DNA of 64,000 nucleotides from Bacteroidetes bacterium 37-13 (GTDB lineage Bacteria; Bacteroidota; Bacteroidia; Chitinophagales; LD1): NCBI GenBank assembly GCA_001897535.1, contig MKTC01000023.1, positions 1 to 64,000 of the forward strand, read 5' to 3'. Shown piece by piece: positions 42,409 to 50,588 of this stretch (position 1 is its first letter; each line of letters starts with the position of its first letter). The notes under the pieces were generated by a model. It saw only the letters and a program-made list of their open reading frames with translations, ran no database searches and was not told where the DNA came from. The position numbers and the translations under genes were made by a program.

Positions 42409-43206
42409 ATGCGCAAAATATTTTTTACAGCAGCAATTCTTTTTATAGGTTGGAATGGCTTCGCAGCCCCAGAAGGCAAGCACGAGGAAGCATTTCACAA
42501 AGGCGAAGTTGAATTTTCAAACGGGCGCTACGAAGAAGCACTCAAATATTTCAACATGGCAATTTCTGAAACACAAGACCGCTATAAATATTTTTATATG
42601 CGCGCTTTGGCAAATAAGCAAATGGAATTAACCGATGATGCTATTGCCGATTTTTCGCGCGCCATTAGGCTTAAACCAACCACCGAAGCCATGTACGAAA
42701 GAGGTATTATGCTCTTTAATAATGGCGATATGGATGCAGCCAAAGGCGATTTTGAAGATGTGAAAATTGCAAAGGATAACTTCAAGAATATTCAATACTA
42801 TTTAGGAGTAGTATACTACCGTGCCGGAGTTTATGAGCATGCTCTAAAAGCTTTCAATCGCTATTTAAGTGCAACTGGTGGCGATGGCGACACTTACTAC
42901 TACAAAGGCTTAGTAAACGCAAGCATCAAGCACTACGAAGATGCAATTTCAGACTTGAATAAAGCATTGCCTTACAAGAAAAATAACCTGCTTATTTATG
43001 TAAAGTTGTATGAGTTATACATTCAAACCAACCAGCCCGAGAAAGCAGTAGAAAGTATTTCGGCAATGATTGACCTTTCTCCACAAAACAAAAGAAGCGA
43101 ATTGTATATGGAAAGAAGCTTGCTTTACGGTCAGTTAGGAAACATTGAACTTTCAAACAGCGACCGTTTGAAATCGAGAGAGGCTGCGGCATCTATCTTT
43201 AATTAA
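42409..43206 (+). CDS. Secreted TPR-repeat protein
   Basis: 265 aa from ATG 42409; the track begins at a GTG two codons earlier. A signal peptide (IFFTAAILFIGWNGFA) is followed by at least five TPR units (HKGEVEFSNGRYEEALKYFNMAI, MRALANKQMELTDDAIADFSRAIRL, YYRAGVYEHALKAFNRYL, YKGLVNASIKHYEDAISDLNKAL, LYIQTNQPEKAVESISAMI). It is probably a periplasmic scaffold. It starts 37 bp after coaE and ends at a strong hairpin terminator, making it the last gene of that operon. Confidence 0.85.
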   Translation: MRKIFFTAAILFIGWNGFAAPEGKHEEAFHKGEVEFSNGRYEEALKYFNMAISETQDRYKYFYMRALANKQMELTDDAIADFSRAIRLKPTTEAMYERGIMLFNNGDMDAAKGDFEDVKIAKDNFKNIQYYLGVVYYRAGVYEHALKAFNRYLSATGGDGDTYYYKGLVNASIKHYEDAISDLNKALPYKKNNLLIYVKLYELYIQTNQPEKAVESISAMIDLSPQNKRSELYMERSLLYGQLGNIELSNSDRLKSREAAASIFN

Positions 43207-43229
43207 CTTTTTAGAAACATATTTTTTTG

Positions 43230-43262
43230 AATGTGTAGCTTTTATAGCTGCACATTTTTATT
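43230..43262 (+). terminator. Rho-independent terminator after TPR gene
   Basis: AATGTGTAGCT (43230-43240), loop TTTAT, AGCTGCACATT (43246-43256) with one G-T pair, then a T-rich run. It lies 24 bp after the TPR gene stop. Its trailing T-run merges with the candidate cysS promoter. Confidence 0.7.
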
Positions 43263-43266
43263 TTCG
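43259..43266 (+). promoter_or_regulatory. Candidate cysS promoter -7 element
   Basis: TATTTTCG fits TAnnTTYG and ends 8 bp before the cysS ATG, so the transcript would be nearly leaderless. The close overlap with the upstream terminator hairpin is notable. Confidence 0.4.
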
Positions 43267-43274
43267 CTGCTTCA

Positions 43275-44735
43275 ATGACAGCGCTTAAACTTTACAATAC
43301 ATTTTCGAGAGAAAAGGAAGATTTCAAACCGCTAAATCCACCTTTGGTGGGAATGTACGTTTGCGGTCCCACAGTTTACAATTCGGTGCATTTAGGCAAC
43401 TGCCGCACTTTTGTTTCGTTCGATATTTTGTTTCGCTACCTTTTGCATTTAGGCTATAAAGTTCGCTATGTGCGAAATATTACCGATGCCGGGCATTTGG
43501 AGAGCGATGCTGATGAAGGCGAAGATAAAATTGCAAAAAAAGCACGCTTGGAACAATTAGAGCCAATGGAAATTGTGCAGCGCTACACCATTGATTTTCA
43601 TAAGGTTTTAGACCAGTTTAATAACCTGCCGCCAAGTATTGAGCCAACTGCTACTGGGCACATTATGGAGCAGATTGAAATGACTGAAAAAATTCTGCAA
43701 AACGGCTATGCTTATGAAACCGATGATGCAATTTATTTTAATGTAGAAAAATTAGCAAAGCAATTTCCTTACGGAAAACTGAGTGGCAGAAACTTAGAAG
43801 ATTTATACAATAACACTCGTGAATTAGACGGACAAGAAGCTAAAAAAGGCAAACTTGATTTTGCGCTTTTAATTAAGGCAAAACCAACGCACATCATGCA
43901 ATGGAGTTCGCCTTGGGGAAGGATTTTTCCGGGTTGGCATTTGGAATGTAGCGCCATGAGTTCTAAATATTTAGGTGAAGAATTTGATATTCACGGTGGC
44001 GGAATGGATTTAGTTCCCACACACCATACCAACGAAATTGCGCAGAATGTTGCTTGCTGCGGCAAGTCTCCGGCTCGCTACTGGGTTCACACCAATATGC
44101 TTACGGTAAATGGACAAAAAATGAGTAAAAGCCTTGGCAATTCTTTCTTGCCGGCTGAACTTTTTTCAGGAAACCATAAGTTGTTGGAGAAAGGCTATTC
44201 GCCAATGAGCGTTCGCTTTTTTATGTTGCAAGCGCACTATCGCAGCACCTTAGATTTTAGTAATGAAGCATTGCAGGCAGCAGAAAAAGCTTTTGTACGT
44301 TTAATGGCGGCAGTTAAAATTCTTCCAAGTTTAAAAACAGGAGCAAGTACTTCTTCCAATATTTCAGCATTAAAAAATAGTGTTTACGAAGCGCTAAATG
44401 ACGACCTGAACACGCCTGTGGCTTTAGCGCATTTGTTTGATGGTGTGCGAATAATAAACACTGTAAACGATGGTAAAGAAACAATTACCGAAGAAGATAA
44501 ACAATTGCTAGTGAAGCTCTTTAATGAAATTATTTTTGATGTGTTTGGGTTAAAAGAAGAACTGCAAGAAAACAAAAACTTAGACGGTGTGATGAAAACG
44601 ATTTTAGAAATTAGAGCAGAAGCTAAAGCGAAGAAGGATTTTGTTACTGCCGATAAAATTAGAAACGAATTACTTGAAAATGGTATTCAAATTAAAGATG
44701 GGAAAGAAGGTGCAACATGGAGTTTTACGCTTTAA
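43275..44735 (+). CDS. cysS: Cysteinyl-tRNA synthetase
   Basis: 486 aa, class I synthetase for tRNA-Cys. MYVCGPTVYNSVHLGNCRTFVSFD contains the zinc Cys and the HIGH-type motif; GWHLECSAMSSKYLGEEFDIHGGGMDLVPTHHTNE contains the other zinc ligands, and GQKMSKSLGNSF is the KMSKS loop. The C-terminal DALR-like helices complete the protein. Length is normal. It is transcribed alone or with the peptide permease genes that follow 52 bp later. Confidence 0.97.
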   Translation: MTALKLYNTFSREKEDFKPLNPPLVGMYVCGPTVYNSVHLGNCRTFVSFDILFRYLLHLGYKVRYVRNITDAGHLESDADEGEDKIAKKARLEQLEPMEIVQRYTIDFHKVLDQFNNLPPSIEPTATGHIMEQIEMTEKILQNGYAYETDDAIYFNVEKLAKQFPYGKLSGRNLEDLYNNTRELDGQEAKKGKLDFALLIKAKPTHIMQWSSPWGRIFPGWHLECSAMSSKYLGEEFDIHGGGMDLVPTHHTNEIAQNVACCGKSPARYWVHTNMLTVNGQKMSKSLGNSFLPAELFSGNHKLLEKGYSPMSVRFFMLQAHYRSTLDFSNEALQAAEKAFVRLMAAVKILPSLKTGASTSSNISALKNSVYEALNDDLNTPVALAHLFDGVRIINTVNDGKETITEEDKQLLVKLFNEIIFDVFGLKEELQENKNLDGVMKTILEIRAEAKAKKDFVTADKIRNELLENGIQIKDGKEGATWSFTL

Positions 44736-44787
44736 ATAAACATCTTGGTTTAATTTTTACTTTGTATAATTGCCCGTTCAATTAGAT

Positions 44788-46329
44788 ATGCTACAATATA
44801 TACTCAAAAGGATATTTTATTTTATCCCTACTTTTTTCATCATATCGCTGTTTACTTTTTTATTAAGTCAAATGGCACCGGGCGATCCTGTGGAACTTAA
44901 GCTGCAAGGCGGCTTGGGCGGAGGCAACAGCGGCCAATCAAGCGAAAAAATTGCTACTGAAAAAGCTTATTTGGATTTAAGTCAAAAGTTGGGCAGAAAT
45001 CTTCCTGCTTTTTATTTCAGCGTAACTTCAAGTTCTTATCCTGATACGCTGTATAAAATTTTCAAAAAAGACCAACGCGAAAACTTAGAAAAGCTGATTG
45101 AACAATACGGCAATTGGAATGAAATAAGCAACTATTTCTATTCAGCCAAAAAGTTGGAATTGGCACTTTACGACCGCAAACCCGATAATATAGACACAAC
45201 AATTTTTGAGCGATCCAGAGCTATTCGCGAAGGTTGCAATAGTTTGTACAGAAGTTATGATGACAGAGATATTACTTTCACTTTAAGCAATATTAAAAAA
45301 GCAGCAGTTTCAGAAATTAGTGTTTTAGATTCGGCAACAGGCCAGGTTTCTAAATACAATAGTTTAGCAGATGTAATTCCATTGGTGAATGAGGTGGAAA
45401 GCAATTATTCACTAATGAAAAGTAAAGCCAATAAAACTGCAAAATTTATTCCTGCATTTTACTGGTACGGAAAGAATAACCAATATCACAGATGGTTATT
45501 TGGCGATGTGCCTTGGTTTGGTGAAAACACAGACCCGACAAAGGTTTCAAAAGGATTTTTTAGAGGTGATTTTGGTAATTCATATTTAGATGGAAGACCT
45601 GTGGTTTCAATTTTAGGCGATGCTTTAAAATGGACTTTATTGCTGAATCTGATTGCGTTTTTTATTGCTTACGCAGTGTCAATTCCAATGGGCGTTTCGT
45701 TGGCAGTAAAAAAAGACAGCACTTACGATAGAGTTGTAACTGCAATCAATTTTGTGCTGTATTCATTGCCAACATTCTGGATAGCAACCTTGCTTATTAC
45801 TTTCTTCACCAGCGATTATTATGCCGATTGGATGGATATTTTCCCTACGCACGGTGTAGGAAAAGTAGGCGACAACTTTACATTTTGGGAGCAATTTACA
45901 GATAGAAGTTATCACTTTATTTTGCCGATTTTCTGTATGGTTTATGGCTCTTTTGCTTATATCTCGCGCCAAATGCGCGGTGGTATGCTCACCGTATTGC
46001 GCCAAGATTATATCCGCACAGCATTCGCCAAAGGTTTGGATCCAAACAAAGTTTATTGGAAACACGCTTTCCGCAATTCTTTAATTCCTATTATCACCAT
46101 GTTTGCAAGTTTTCTTCCTGCTATGATAAGCGGCTCGGTAATTATTGAATACATTTTCACTATTCCTGGCATGGGTCGCATAAGCTTTGAAAGTGTGGTG
46201 GCGCGTAACTTCCCTGTGTTGTTTACCTTGCTGATGTTCTCTGCCATTCTTACCATGATTGGCAATTTGCTCAGCGATATTTTATATGGTGTAATTGACC
46301 CAAGAATTTCATTTACTAAAAAGAAATAA
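44788..46329 (+). CDS. Peptide-type ABC transporter permease (OppB/DppB family) with large insertion
   Basis: 513 aa from ATG 44788 (MLQYILKRIFYFIPTFFIIS). OppB/DppB permeases are usually about 310-340 aa; here roughly 200 extra residues sit between the first helix (ending MAPGDPVELK) and the main membrane domain (about residue 280 on). The insertion is charged and probably periplasmic. The EAA loop (RTAFAKGLDPNKVYWKHAFRNSLIPI) that contacts the ATPase is intact. It overlaps no gene but is followed 8 bp later by the OppC-like partner. No ATPase or binding protein is adjacent, so they must be encoded elsewhere. Confidence 0.9.
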   Translation: MLQYILKRIFYFIPTFFIISLFTFLLSQMAPGDPVELKLQGGLGGGNSGQSSEKIATEKAYLDLSQKLGRNLPAFYFSVTSSSYPDTLYKIFKKDQRENLEKLIEQYGNWNEISNYFYSAKKLELALYDRKPDNIDTTIFERSRAIREGCNSLYRSYDDRDITFTLSNIKKAAVSEISVLDSATGQVSKYNSLADVIPLVNEVESNYSLMKSKANKTAKFIPAFYWYGKNNQYHRWLFGDVPWFGENTDPTKVSKGFFRGDFGNSYLDGRPVVSILGDALKWTLLLNLIAFFIAYAVSIPMGVSLAVKKDSTYDRVVTAINFVLYSLPTFWIATLLITFFTSDYYADWMDIFPTHGVGKVGDNFTFWEQFTDRSYHFILPIFCMVYGSFAYISRQMRGGMLTVLRQDYIRTAFAKGLDPNKVYWKHAFRNSLIPIITMFASFLPAMISGSVIIEYIFTIPGMGRISFESVVARNFPVLFTLLMFSAILTMIGNLLSDILYGVIDPRISFTKKK

Positions 46330-46337
46330 GAATATAA

Positions 46338-47621
46338 ATGGCTGATAAATCAGGCGAAAGTTATTGGAATATCGTTAAACGCCAGTTTAGGAAAAACAAG
46401 TTGGCAATGCTCTCCATGCGGGTGTTGTATGTACTTTTGTTTATTGGCTTAATGGCTGACTTTTTAGCAAATGAAAAACCTTTGGTGTGCAAGATGAACG
46501 GGAATACTTATTTCCCAATTTTTCGCCAATACATGGTAGATTGGGGTTTAGGCGCATGGCAAAAGGAGTTTAGAAATAATGATTGGATGAGCATGGAATA
46601 TGATTTTGCAATATTCCCTCCGGTGCCATATTCGCCAACTACTATTGATATTGAAAATGGCGATTATGCAAGCCCAACAGGCGAACAAGATGTGAAATCG
46701 TGGCGTTGGCGACATCAACTCGGAACTGACCAAATTGGTCGCGATGTGCTTTCAGGATTGATTCACGGCACGCGAATTGCCATGTTGGTTGGTGTGGTGA
46801 GTATGTCTATTGCAACGATTATCGGTATTCTCTTAGGTTCAATTGCCGGTTATTTTGGAGATAATAGATTGCAAATCACCAGAGTGCAACTCTTCTTAAA
46901 CATTGTCTTTATTTTCTTCGCTTGGTTCTACGCTTTCAGTGTTCGCAGTTATGCTATGGAACAAGCGCTGGCTGATAGTTTCGGCAGTTTTACATTGCAG
47001 TTTCTATGGTCAATTTTATTGTTCTTCTTAATTATGATTATTCCAAATGTATTGGCTAAACCATTAAAAAATATAAAGTATTTAGGTGGAAAAATTACGG
47101 TGCCAATAGATATTATTATTTCACGCGCTATTGAAGTGGTTATTTCAATTCCAACTTTGCTTTTAATACTTTCAATAACTGCCATCGTGAAGAAACCTTC
47201 AATTATGCTTATCATGGTAATAATAGGTTTAACCGGCTGGACAGGCATTGCAAGCTATATACGTGCAGAACTGTTGCGTATTCGCAGTTTAGAGTATATT
47301 GAAGCTGCACAAGCATTAGGCTTTAGCGAATGGAGAATAATTTTAAAACACGCCATTCCAAATGCACTCACGCCCGTGCTAATTGCCATAGCTTTTGGTG
47401 TGGCAGGAGCAATTTTGGTAGAAAGTTCACTTTCCTTTTTAGGAATTGGTGTGCAGGCAGAAGTTATTACTTGGGGAAAACTATTAAGTACGGCACGCGA
47501 AAACTCTGCTGCCTGGTGGTTAGCTGTTTTTCCGGGCTTGGCAATTTTTATTACAGTAACTATTTTTAATTTATTGGGCGAAGGTTTAACCGATGCCATG
47601 GATCCAAGATTGAAACAATAA
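46338..47621 (+). CDS. Peptide-type ABC transporter permease (OppC/DppC family)
   Basis: 427 aa, longer than typical OppC (~300). An N-terminal helix (MLSMRVLYVLLFIGLMADFL) is followed by a periplasmic loop of about 90 residues; then HQLGTDQIGRDVLSGLIHGTRIAMLVGVV opens the conserved permease core. An extra pair of helices (VQLFLNIVFIFFAWFYAFSV, FLWSILLFFLIMIIPNVLAK) interrupts the usual pattern. The EAA loop is YIEAAQALGFSEWRIILKHAIPNAL. It pairs with the preceding permease to form the membrane channel of a peptide or oligopeptide importer. Confidence 0.9.
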   Translation: MADKSGESYWNIVKRQFRKNKLAMLSMRVLYVLLFIGLMADFLANEKPLVCKMNGNTYFPIFRQYMVDWGLGAWQKEFRNNDWMSMEYDFAIFPPVPYSPTTIDIENGDYASPTGEQDVKSWRWRHQLGTDQIGRDVLSGLIHGTRIAMLVGVVSMSIATIIGILLGSIAGYFGDNRLQITRVQLFLNIVFIFFAWFYAFSVRSYAMEQALADSFGSFTLQFLWSILLFFLIMIIPNVLAKPLKNIKYLGGKITVPIDIIISRAIEVVISIPTLLLILSITAIVKKPSIMLIMVIIGLTGWTGIASYIRAELLRIRSLEYIEAAQALGFSEWRIILKHAIPNALTPVLIAIAFGVAGAILVESSLSFLGIGVQAEVITWGKLLSTARENSAAWWLAVFPGLAIFITVTIFNLLGEGLTDAMDPRLKQ

Positions 47622-47696
47622 GTACTTTTCAACCCAATTTTCACTTTGAAGTGGACGCTCAAATGTGAAATTGTGTAGTTAAATTTGAAAAGCAAA

Positions 47697-48644
47697 ATGA
47701 CAAACGAAACAATTTTAATTACCGGTGCTTGCGGACAATTAGGCACCGAGTTGGCAGAAGCACTACGCAAAATTCATAAGCGTGTGATAGCAACCGATTT
47801 AAAGGAAGCAGTTCCCGCTTTGGGCGATACAGAATTTAGAAAATTAGATGTGTTGCAACCCCAAGAGTTAGCTAATTTAATACGGAGCGAAAATGTAACG
47901 CAGGTATATCATTTAGCCGCCATACTCTCTGCCACAGGCGAGCAGAAGCCAGATTTGGCTTGGAATATCAATACCAATGGCTTGCGCAATGTATTGGAAG
48001 TTTGCACAAACCTAAAAGTGAAAAGAGTATTTTTTCCATCATCAATTGCTGTTTTTGGAAATTCTACTCCAAATATCAATACACCACAATACACAGCCAT
48101 TGAGCCAAATACTGTGTATGGAATTACCAAACAAGCAGGAGAGCAGTGGTGCCAATGGTATTTTAAAAATAAAGGCTTAGATGTGCGTAGTGTGCGCTAT
48201 CCGGGTTTAATAAGTTACAAAACCCAAGCCGGTGGCGGAACTACCGATTATGCAGTAGAAATTTTTTATGATGCTGTGGCAGGCAATACTTACAAATGTT
48301 TCTTGAAAGAAGATACCGTGTTGCCAATGATGTATATGCCCGATGCGGTGAATGCTACATTGCAATTAATGGAAGCGCCAACTGAAAGTTTAAGCGTGCG
48401 CACTTCCTATAATTTAGCAGGCTTTAGTTTTGCCCCGAAAGATATTGTTGCAGAAATACAAAAACATTTACCTGAATTTAAAACAATATACGAGCCCGAT
48501 TTTCGCCAACAAATTGCAGAAAGTTGGCCACAAAGCATTGATGATACTTATGCCCAAAAGGACTGGAACTGGCAACCTAAATTTAATTTAGATAAAACAG
48601 TTGCCGATATGCTGCAACATATAAAAGTTCCTCACAGTATCTAA
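47697..48644 (+). CDS. SDR-type L-threonine 3-dehydrogenase-like epimerase family protein
   Basis: 315 aa from ATG 47697; the track start (47685, TTG) adds four residues. NAD-binding ILITGACGQLGTELAEAL, catalytic YGITKQAGEQWC (Tyr-x-x-x-Lys), and the TDH-type segments VRYPGLISYKTQAGGGTTDYAVEIFYDA and YNLAGFSFAPKDIVAEI match short-chain L-threonine 3-dehydrogenases of Bacteroidota, which convert threonine to 2-amino-3-ketobutyrate. No 2-amino-3-ketobutyrate CoA ligase is adjacent. It ends at a strong terminator. Confidence 0.88.
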   Translation: MTNETILITGACGQLGTELAEALRKIHKRVIATDLKEAVPALGDTEFRKLDVLQPQELANLIRSENVTQVYHLAAILSATGEQKPDLAWNINTNGLRNVLEVCTNLKVKRVFFPSSIAVFGNSTPNINTPQYTAIEPNTVYGITKQAGEQWCQWYFKNKGLDVRSVRYPGLISYKTQAGGGTTDYAVEIFYDAVAGNTYKCFLKEDTVLPMMYMPDAVNATLQLMEAPTESLSVRTSYNLAGFSFAPKDIVAEIQKHLPEFKTIYEPDFRQQIAESWPQSIDDTYAQKDWNWQPKFNLDKTVADMLQHIKVPHSI

Positions 48645-48653
48645 CACATAAAA

Positions 48654-48687
48654 AAAGCCGCTACGATTAGCGGCTTTAGTTTTTTTA
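48654..48687 (+). terminator. Rho-independent terminator, probably bidirectional
   Basis: AAAGCCGCTA (48654-48663), loop CGAT, TAGCGGCTTT (48668-48677), followed by AGTTTTTTT. A run of As before the stem makes it usable on the minus strand too, where it would end the small lipoprotein gene. Confidence 0.85.
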
Positions 48688-48700
48688 ATCCAGTTGCTTA

Positions 48701-48970
48701 CTATTTTACATTCACCCATTCGGTAGTAACTGTAATAGTAGAGCCGGGATTTTGTTCTTTGTATCTTGTTGGATACTGTTCGCATTGTTTTTGGGCTGCT
48801 TTGTAATAAGAACCGCTTTCGTTGTTGTCGTTACCACAAGATACATCGCCTGTACTTTTTTGTGTTAATGTTCCTTGAGATTGTGTAACAACACATTGTC
48901 CGCATTTTGAACAAGATTCGAGTGTGAAGAAAATTGCTAATGCACCAAAGCCGAATAATAATTTTTTCAT
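48701..48970 (-). CDS. Small cysteine-containing lipoprotein
   Basis: 89 aa, unrecognised. The signal ends FFTLESCSKCGQC, so Cys20 is the likely lipidated residue, and Cys23 and Cys26 follow at once. Two more Cys (VSCGNDNN, KQCEQYP) could form disulfides. The mature part is polar and short. It stands alone between the shared terminator and an intergenic region of 158 bp. Confidence 0.65.
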   Translation of the reverse strand: MKKLLFGFGALAIFFTLESCSKCGQCVVTQSQGTLTQKSTGDVSCGNDNNESGSYYKAAQKQCEQYPTRYKEQNPGSTITVTTEWVNVK

Positions 48971-49065
48971 AATTGGAAGTTTAAGTTAATGAATGTGAAA
49001 GTAAAATTAAATGCAATATTGGATTTTGCAATAGATTGTATAAAATATCTTTCAATTAAAAAAAT

Positions 49066-49095
49066 TTTGAAGTTTAAACCAATGGCATACATTTG
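49066..49095 (+). promoter_or_regulatory. Candidate promoter for EGF-like lipoprotein gene
   Basis: TTTG (49066-49069) and TACATTTG (49088-49095), an exact TAnnTTTG, are 18 bp apart: the best -33/-7 pair in the window. The ATG is 33 bp downstream. Confidence 0.6.
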
Positions 49096-49128
49096 CAGTC
49101 ATTACTAACAAACAAATAAATTTAAACA

Positions 49129-49569
49129 ATGAAAAAACTTTTCAGACCATTTTTGATGGTAGCTACCGTAGCTACACTTTTCGTAGTAAGTTCTTGTACT
49201 AAAACTTGTGATGAAGGCTACGAAGGAACAGATTGTAAAACTTTAATTAGAGAAAAATTTATTGGTCAATTTAAAGGACCTGAAACTTGCACAATAGGAA
49301 ATGATAATTATACTGTAACTGTAACTGGAGCTTCTTCAGATTTATTATCAATTGTAATTAACAACGCATACAACCAAAACTTCACAGTTACCGGAAAAGT
49401 TGATGGTTCTTCACTTACAGTTGCTGAACAATCAGTAGGTTCAGTAGGTTCTAAATTAAGCGGCTCTGGTAGCATTAGCGGTGATGGTAAAACACTTACT
49501 TTCACTTATACAGTTACTCCAGCTACAGGTACTGCAAACACTTGCACTTATGTAGGAACTCGTTTATAG
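49129..49569 (+). CDS. Lipoprotein with short EGF-like N-terminus
   Basis: 146 aa. The signal ends LFVVSSCTKT (lipidated Cys near residue 23). Next comes the short EGF-like segment CDEGYEGTDCKTLIREKFIGQF, seen at the N-terminus of many Bacteroidota lipoproteins, and a beta-rich domain (TCTIGNDNYTVTVTGASSD, FTVTGKVDGSSLTVAEQ, GKTLTFTYTVTPA) like a small lipocalin-type or beta-sandwich fold. The function is unknown. A strong promoter and terminator show a single-gene unit. Confidence 0.8.
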   Translation: MKKLFRPFLMVATVATLFVVSSCTKTCDEGYEGTDCKTLIREKFIGQFKGPETCTIGNDNYTVTVTGASSDLLSIVINNAYNQNFTVTGKVDGSSLTVAEQSVGSVGSKLSGSGSISGDGKTLTFTYTVTPATGTANTCTYVGTRL

Positions 49570-49590
49570 TCTAAAGTTTATAAATAAAGA

Positions 49591-49617
49591 AAAGCTGCTC
49601 GAAAGGGCAGCTTTTTT
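49591..49617 (+). terminator. Rho-independent terminator after EGF-like lipoprotein
   Basis: AAAGCTGC (49591-49598), loop TCGAAAGG, GCAGCTTT (49607-49614), then Ts, 21 bp after the stop. Confidence 0.8.
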
Positions 49618-49696
49618 AGTTTATGGTAATATGATGTTTGCCAAGCAAAAGTAGGATAATAAAATGAAGTTGAGGCAACTTGCTTTGTTCTTAAAA

Positions 49697-49727
49697 CTAA
49701 AAAGGCTACTCAATTAAGAGCAGCCTT
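49697..49727 (-). terminator. Terminator after repeat-tailed lipoprotein
   Basis: On the minus strand AAGGCT and AGCCTT (49727-49722 and 49707-49702) flank an inner CTC/GAG pair with single mismatches, followed by TTTTTAG. It lies 27 bp past the stop of the 49754-50200 gene. Confidence 0.6.
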
Positions 49728-49753
49728 CGCTATTTTTTTTGAATTGAAAGGAA

Positions 49754-50200
49754 TTACATTTTAGGTTTTCCGCTTCCAACTGTGTTTCCACCTGGAGAGT
49801 TTCCACCGTCCATGCTTGGCTTTCCACTTCCAACTGTCCCACTACCAGAAGTTCCTCCGTTCATGCTTGGTTTTCCATTACCAACTGTTGCTGGTTTAGG
49901 AGCTTCTTTCTTAGGATCTTGCTTTACTGCTGGTTTCTTAGCAACCGGAGCAACTTTTTTACCTGTTTTCGCAGCTACGGCAACTAATGAGTCGAACTGA
50001 GCTTGTGCTAAAGTTGCGGCTTCTGAATCACATTCAGCAGCTACTTCAGCTTCTAAAGCTGCAACTTTTTCATCGAGTAGGCTTTGTATTTTTGCGTTTT
50101 GTTCTTGTGTTTGTTTTGCAACTTCTTCAGCATTGTTGCAACTGTTTAGCGCTAAAGCAGCAGAAGCACTTATAGCGAATACCATGAATATTTTTTTCAT
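49754..50200 (-). CDS. Helical lipoprotein with C-terminal TVGxGKPxM repeats
   Basis: 148 aa. The signal ends LALNSCNNAEE (Cys21). A helical, coiled-coil-prone segment (EEVAKQTQEQNAKIQSLLDEKVAALEAEVAAECDSEAATLAQAQ) is followed by a Lys/Pro/Ala-rich stretch and three copies of TVGxGKPxM (TVGNGKPSM, TVGSGKPSM, TVGSGKPKM) separated by Gly/Ser/Asn. A small helix anchored to a membrane with a flexible tail recalls an Lpp-like outer-membrane tether, but the peptidoglycan-binding Lys end is replaced by KPKM. It is encoded 32 bp after the related lipoprotein. Confidence 0.7.
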   Translation of the reverse strand: MKKIFMVFAISASAALALNSCNNAEEVAKQTQEQNAKIQSLLDEKVAALEAEVAAECDSEAATLAQAQFDSLVAVAAKTGKKVAPVAKKPAVKQDPKKEAPKPATVGNGKPSMNGGTSGSGTVGSGKPSMDGGNSPGGNTVGSGKPKM

Positions 50201-50232
50201 TGTGTTTCTTCTTTTTTAATTAGTTTGAATAA

Positions 50233-50478
50233 TTATTGTACTGCAGGTGCGGCTGCGCTTTGTAATTCAGATACTTTTGCGGCTACTTTTGCTGCCATTT
50301 CAGTTTCGCAAGCAGCTTTTAATTCTGCTTTCTTTGCTTCTGCAACTGAGTTAAATGCTGAATCAACTTGTGCGTTGATTTGCTCTTCAGAAAGCGGAGT
50401 GAATTTTTCACCGCAGCTCACTAAAGTGAGTGCTAAAAAACCGCTTGCCATAAGTATGGCTGTGATTCTTTTTTTCAT
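50233..50478 (-). CDS. Short helical lipoprotein
   Basis: 81 aa. The signal ends LALTLVSCGEK (Cys22). The mature ~60 residues form an Ala-rich helix (INAQVDSAFNSVAEAKKAELKAACETEMAAKVAAKVSELQ) with heptad-like spacing. It shares the pattern of the next gene (helical, one internal Cys in xACETE / AAECDSE), so the two are probably distant paralogs in one operon. The function is unknown. Confidence 0.65.
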   Translation of the reverse strand: MKKRITAILMASGFLALTLVSCGEKFTPLSEEQINAQVDSAFNSVAEAKKAELKAACETEMAAKVAAKVSELQSAAAPAVQ

Positions 50479-50520
50479 GTTTAGATGTTTTTCTTTTTAA
50501 TGATAATATGTTTAACAATG

Positions 50521-50528
50521 CGAAAATA
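50521..50528 (-). promoter_or_regulatory. Candidate promoter -7 element for helical lipoprotein pair
   Basis: TATTTTCG on the minus strand, 43 bp before the ATG at 50478. Confidence 0.45.
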
Positions 50529-50588
50529 CATTTATGGATTTCAATATAGCAAATAATTTATGATTTCTTTTTTTTATTGAGCTAAGCA

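Noticed and set aside
47255-47770. Minus-strand ORF of 171 aa.
   Set aside because: It is antisense to the OppC-like and dehydrogenase genes and has no recognisable features.
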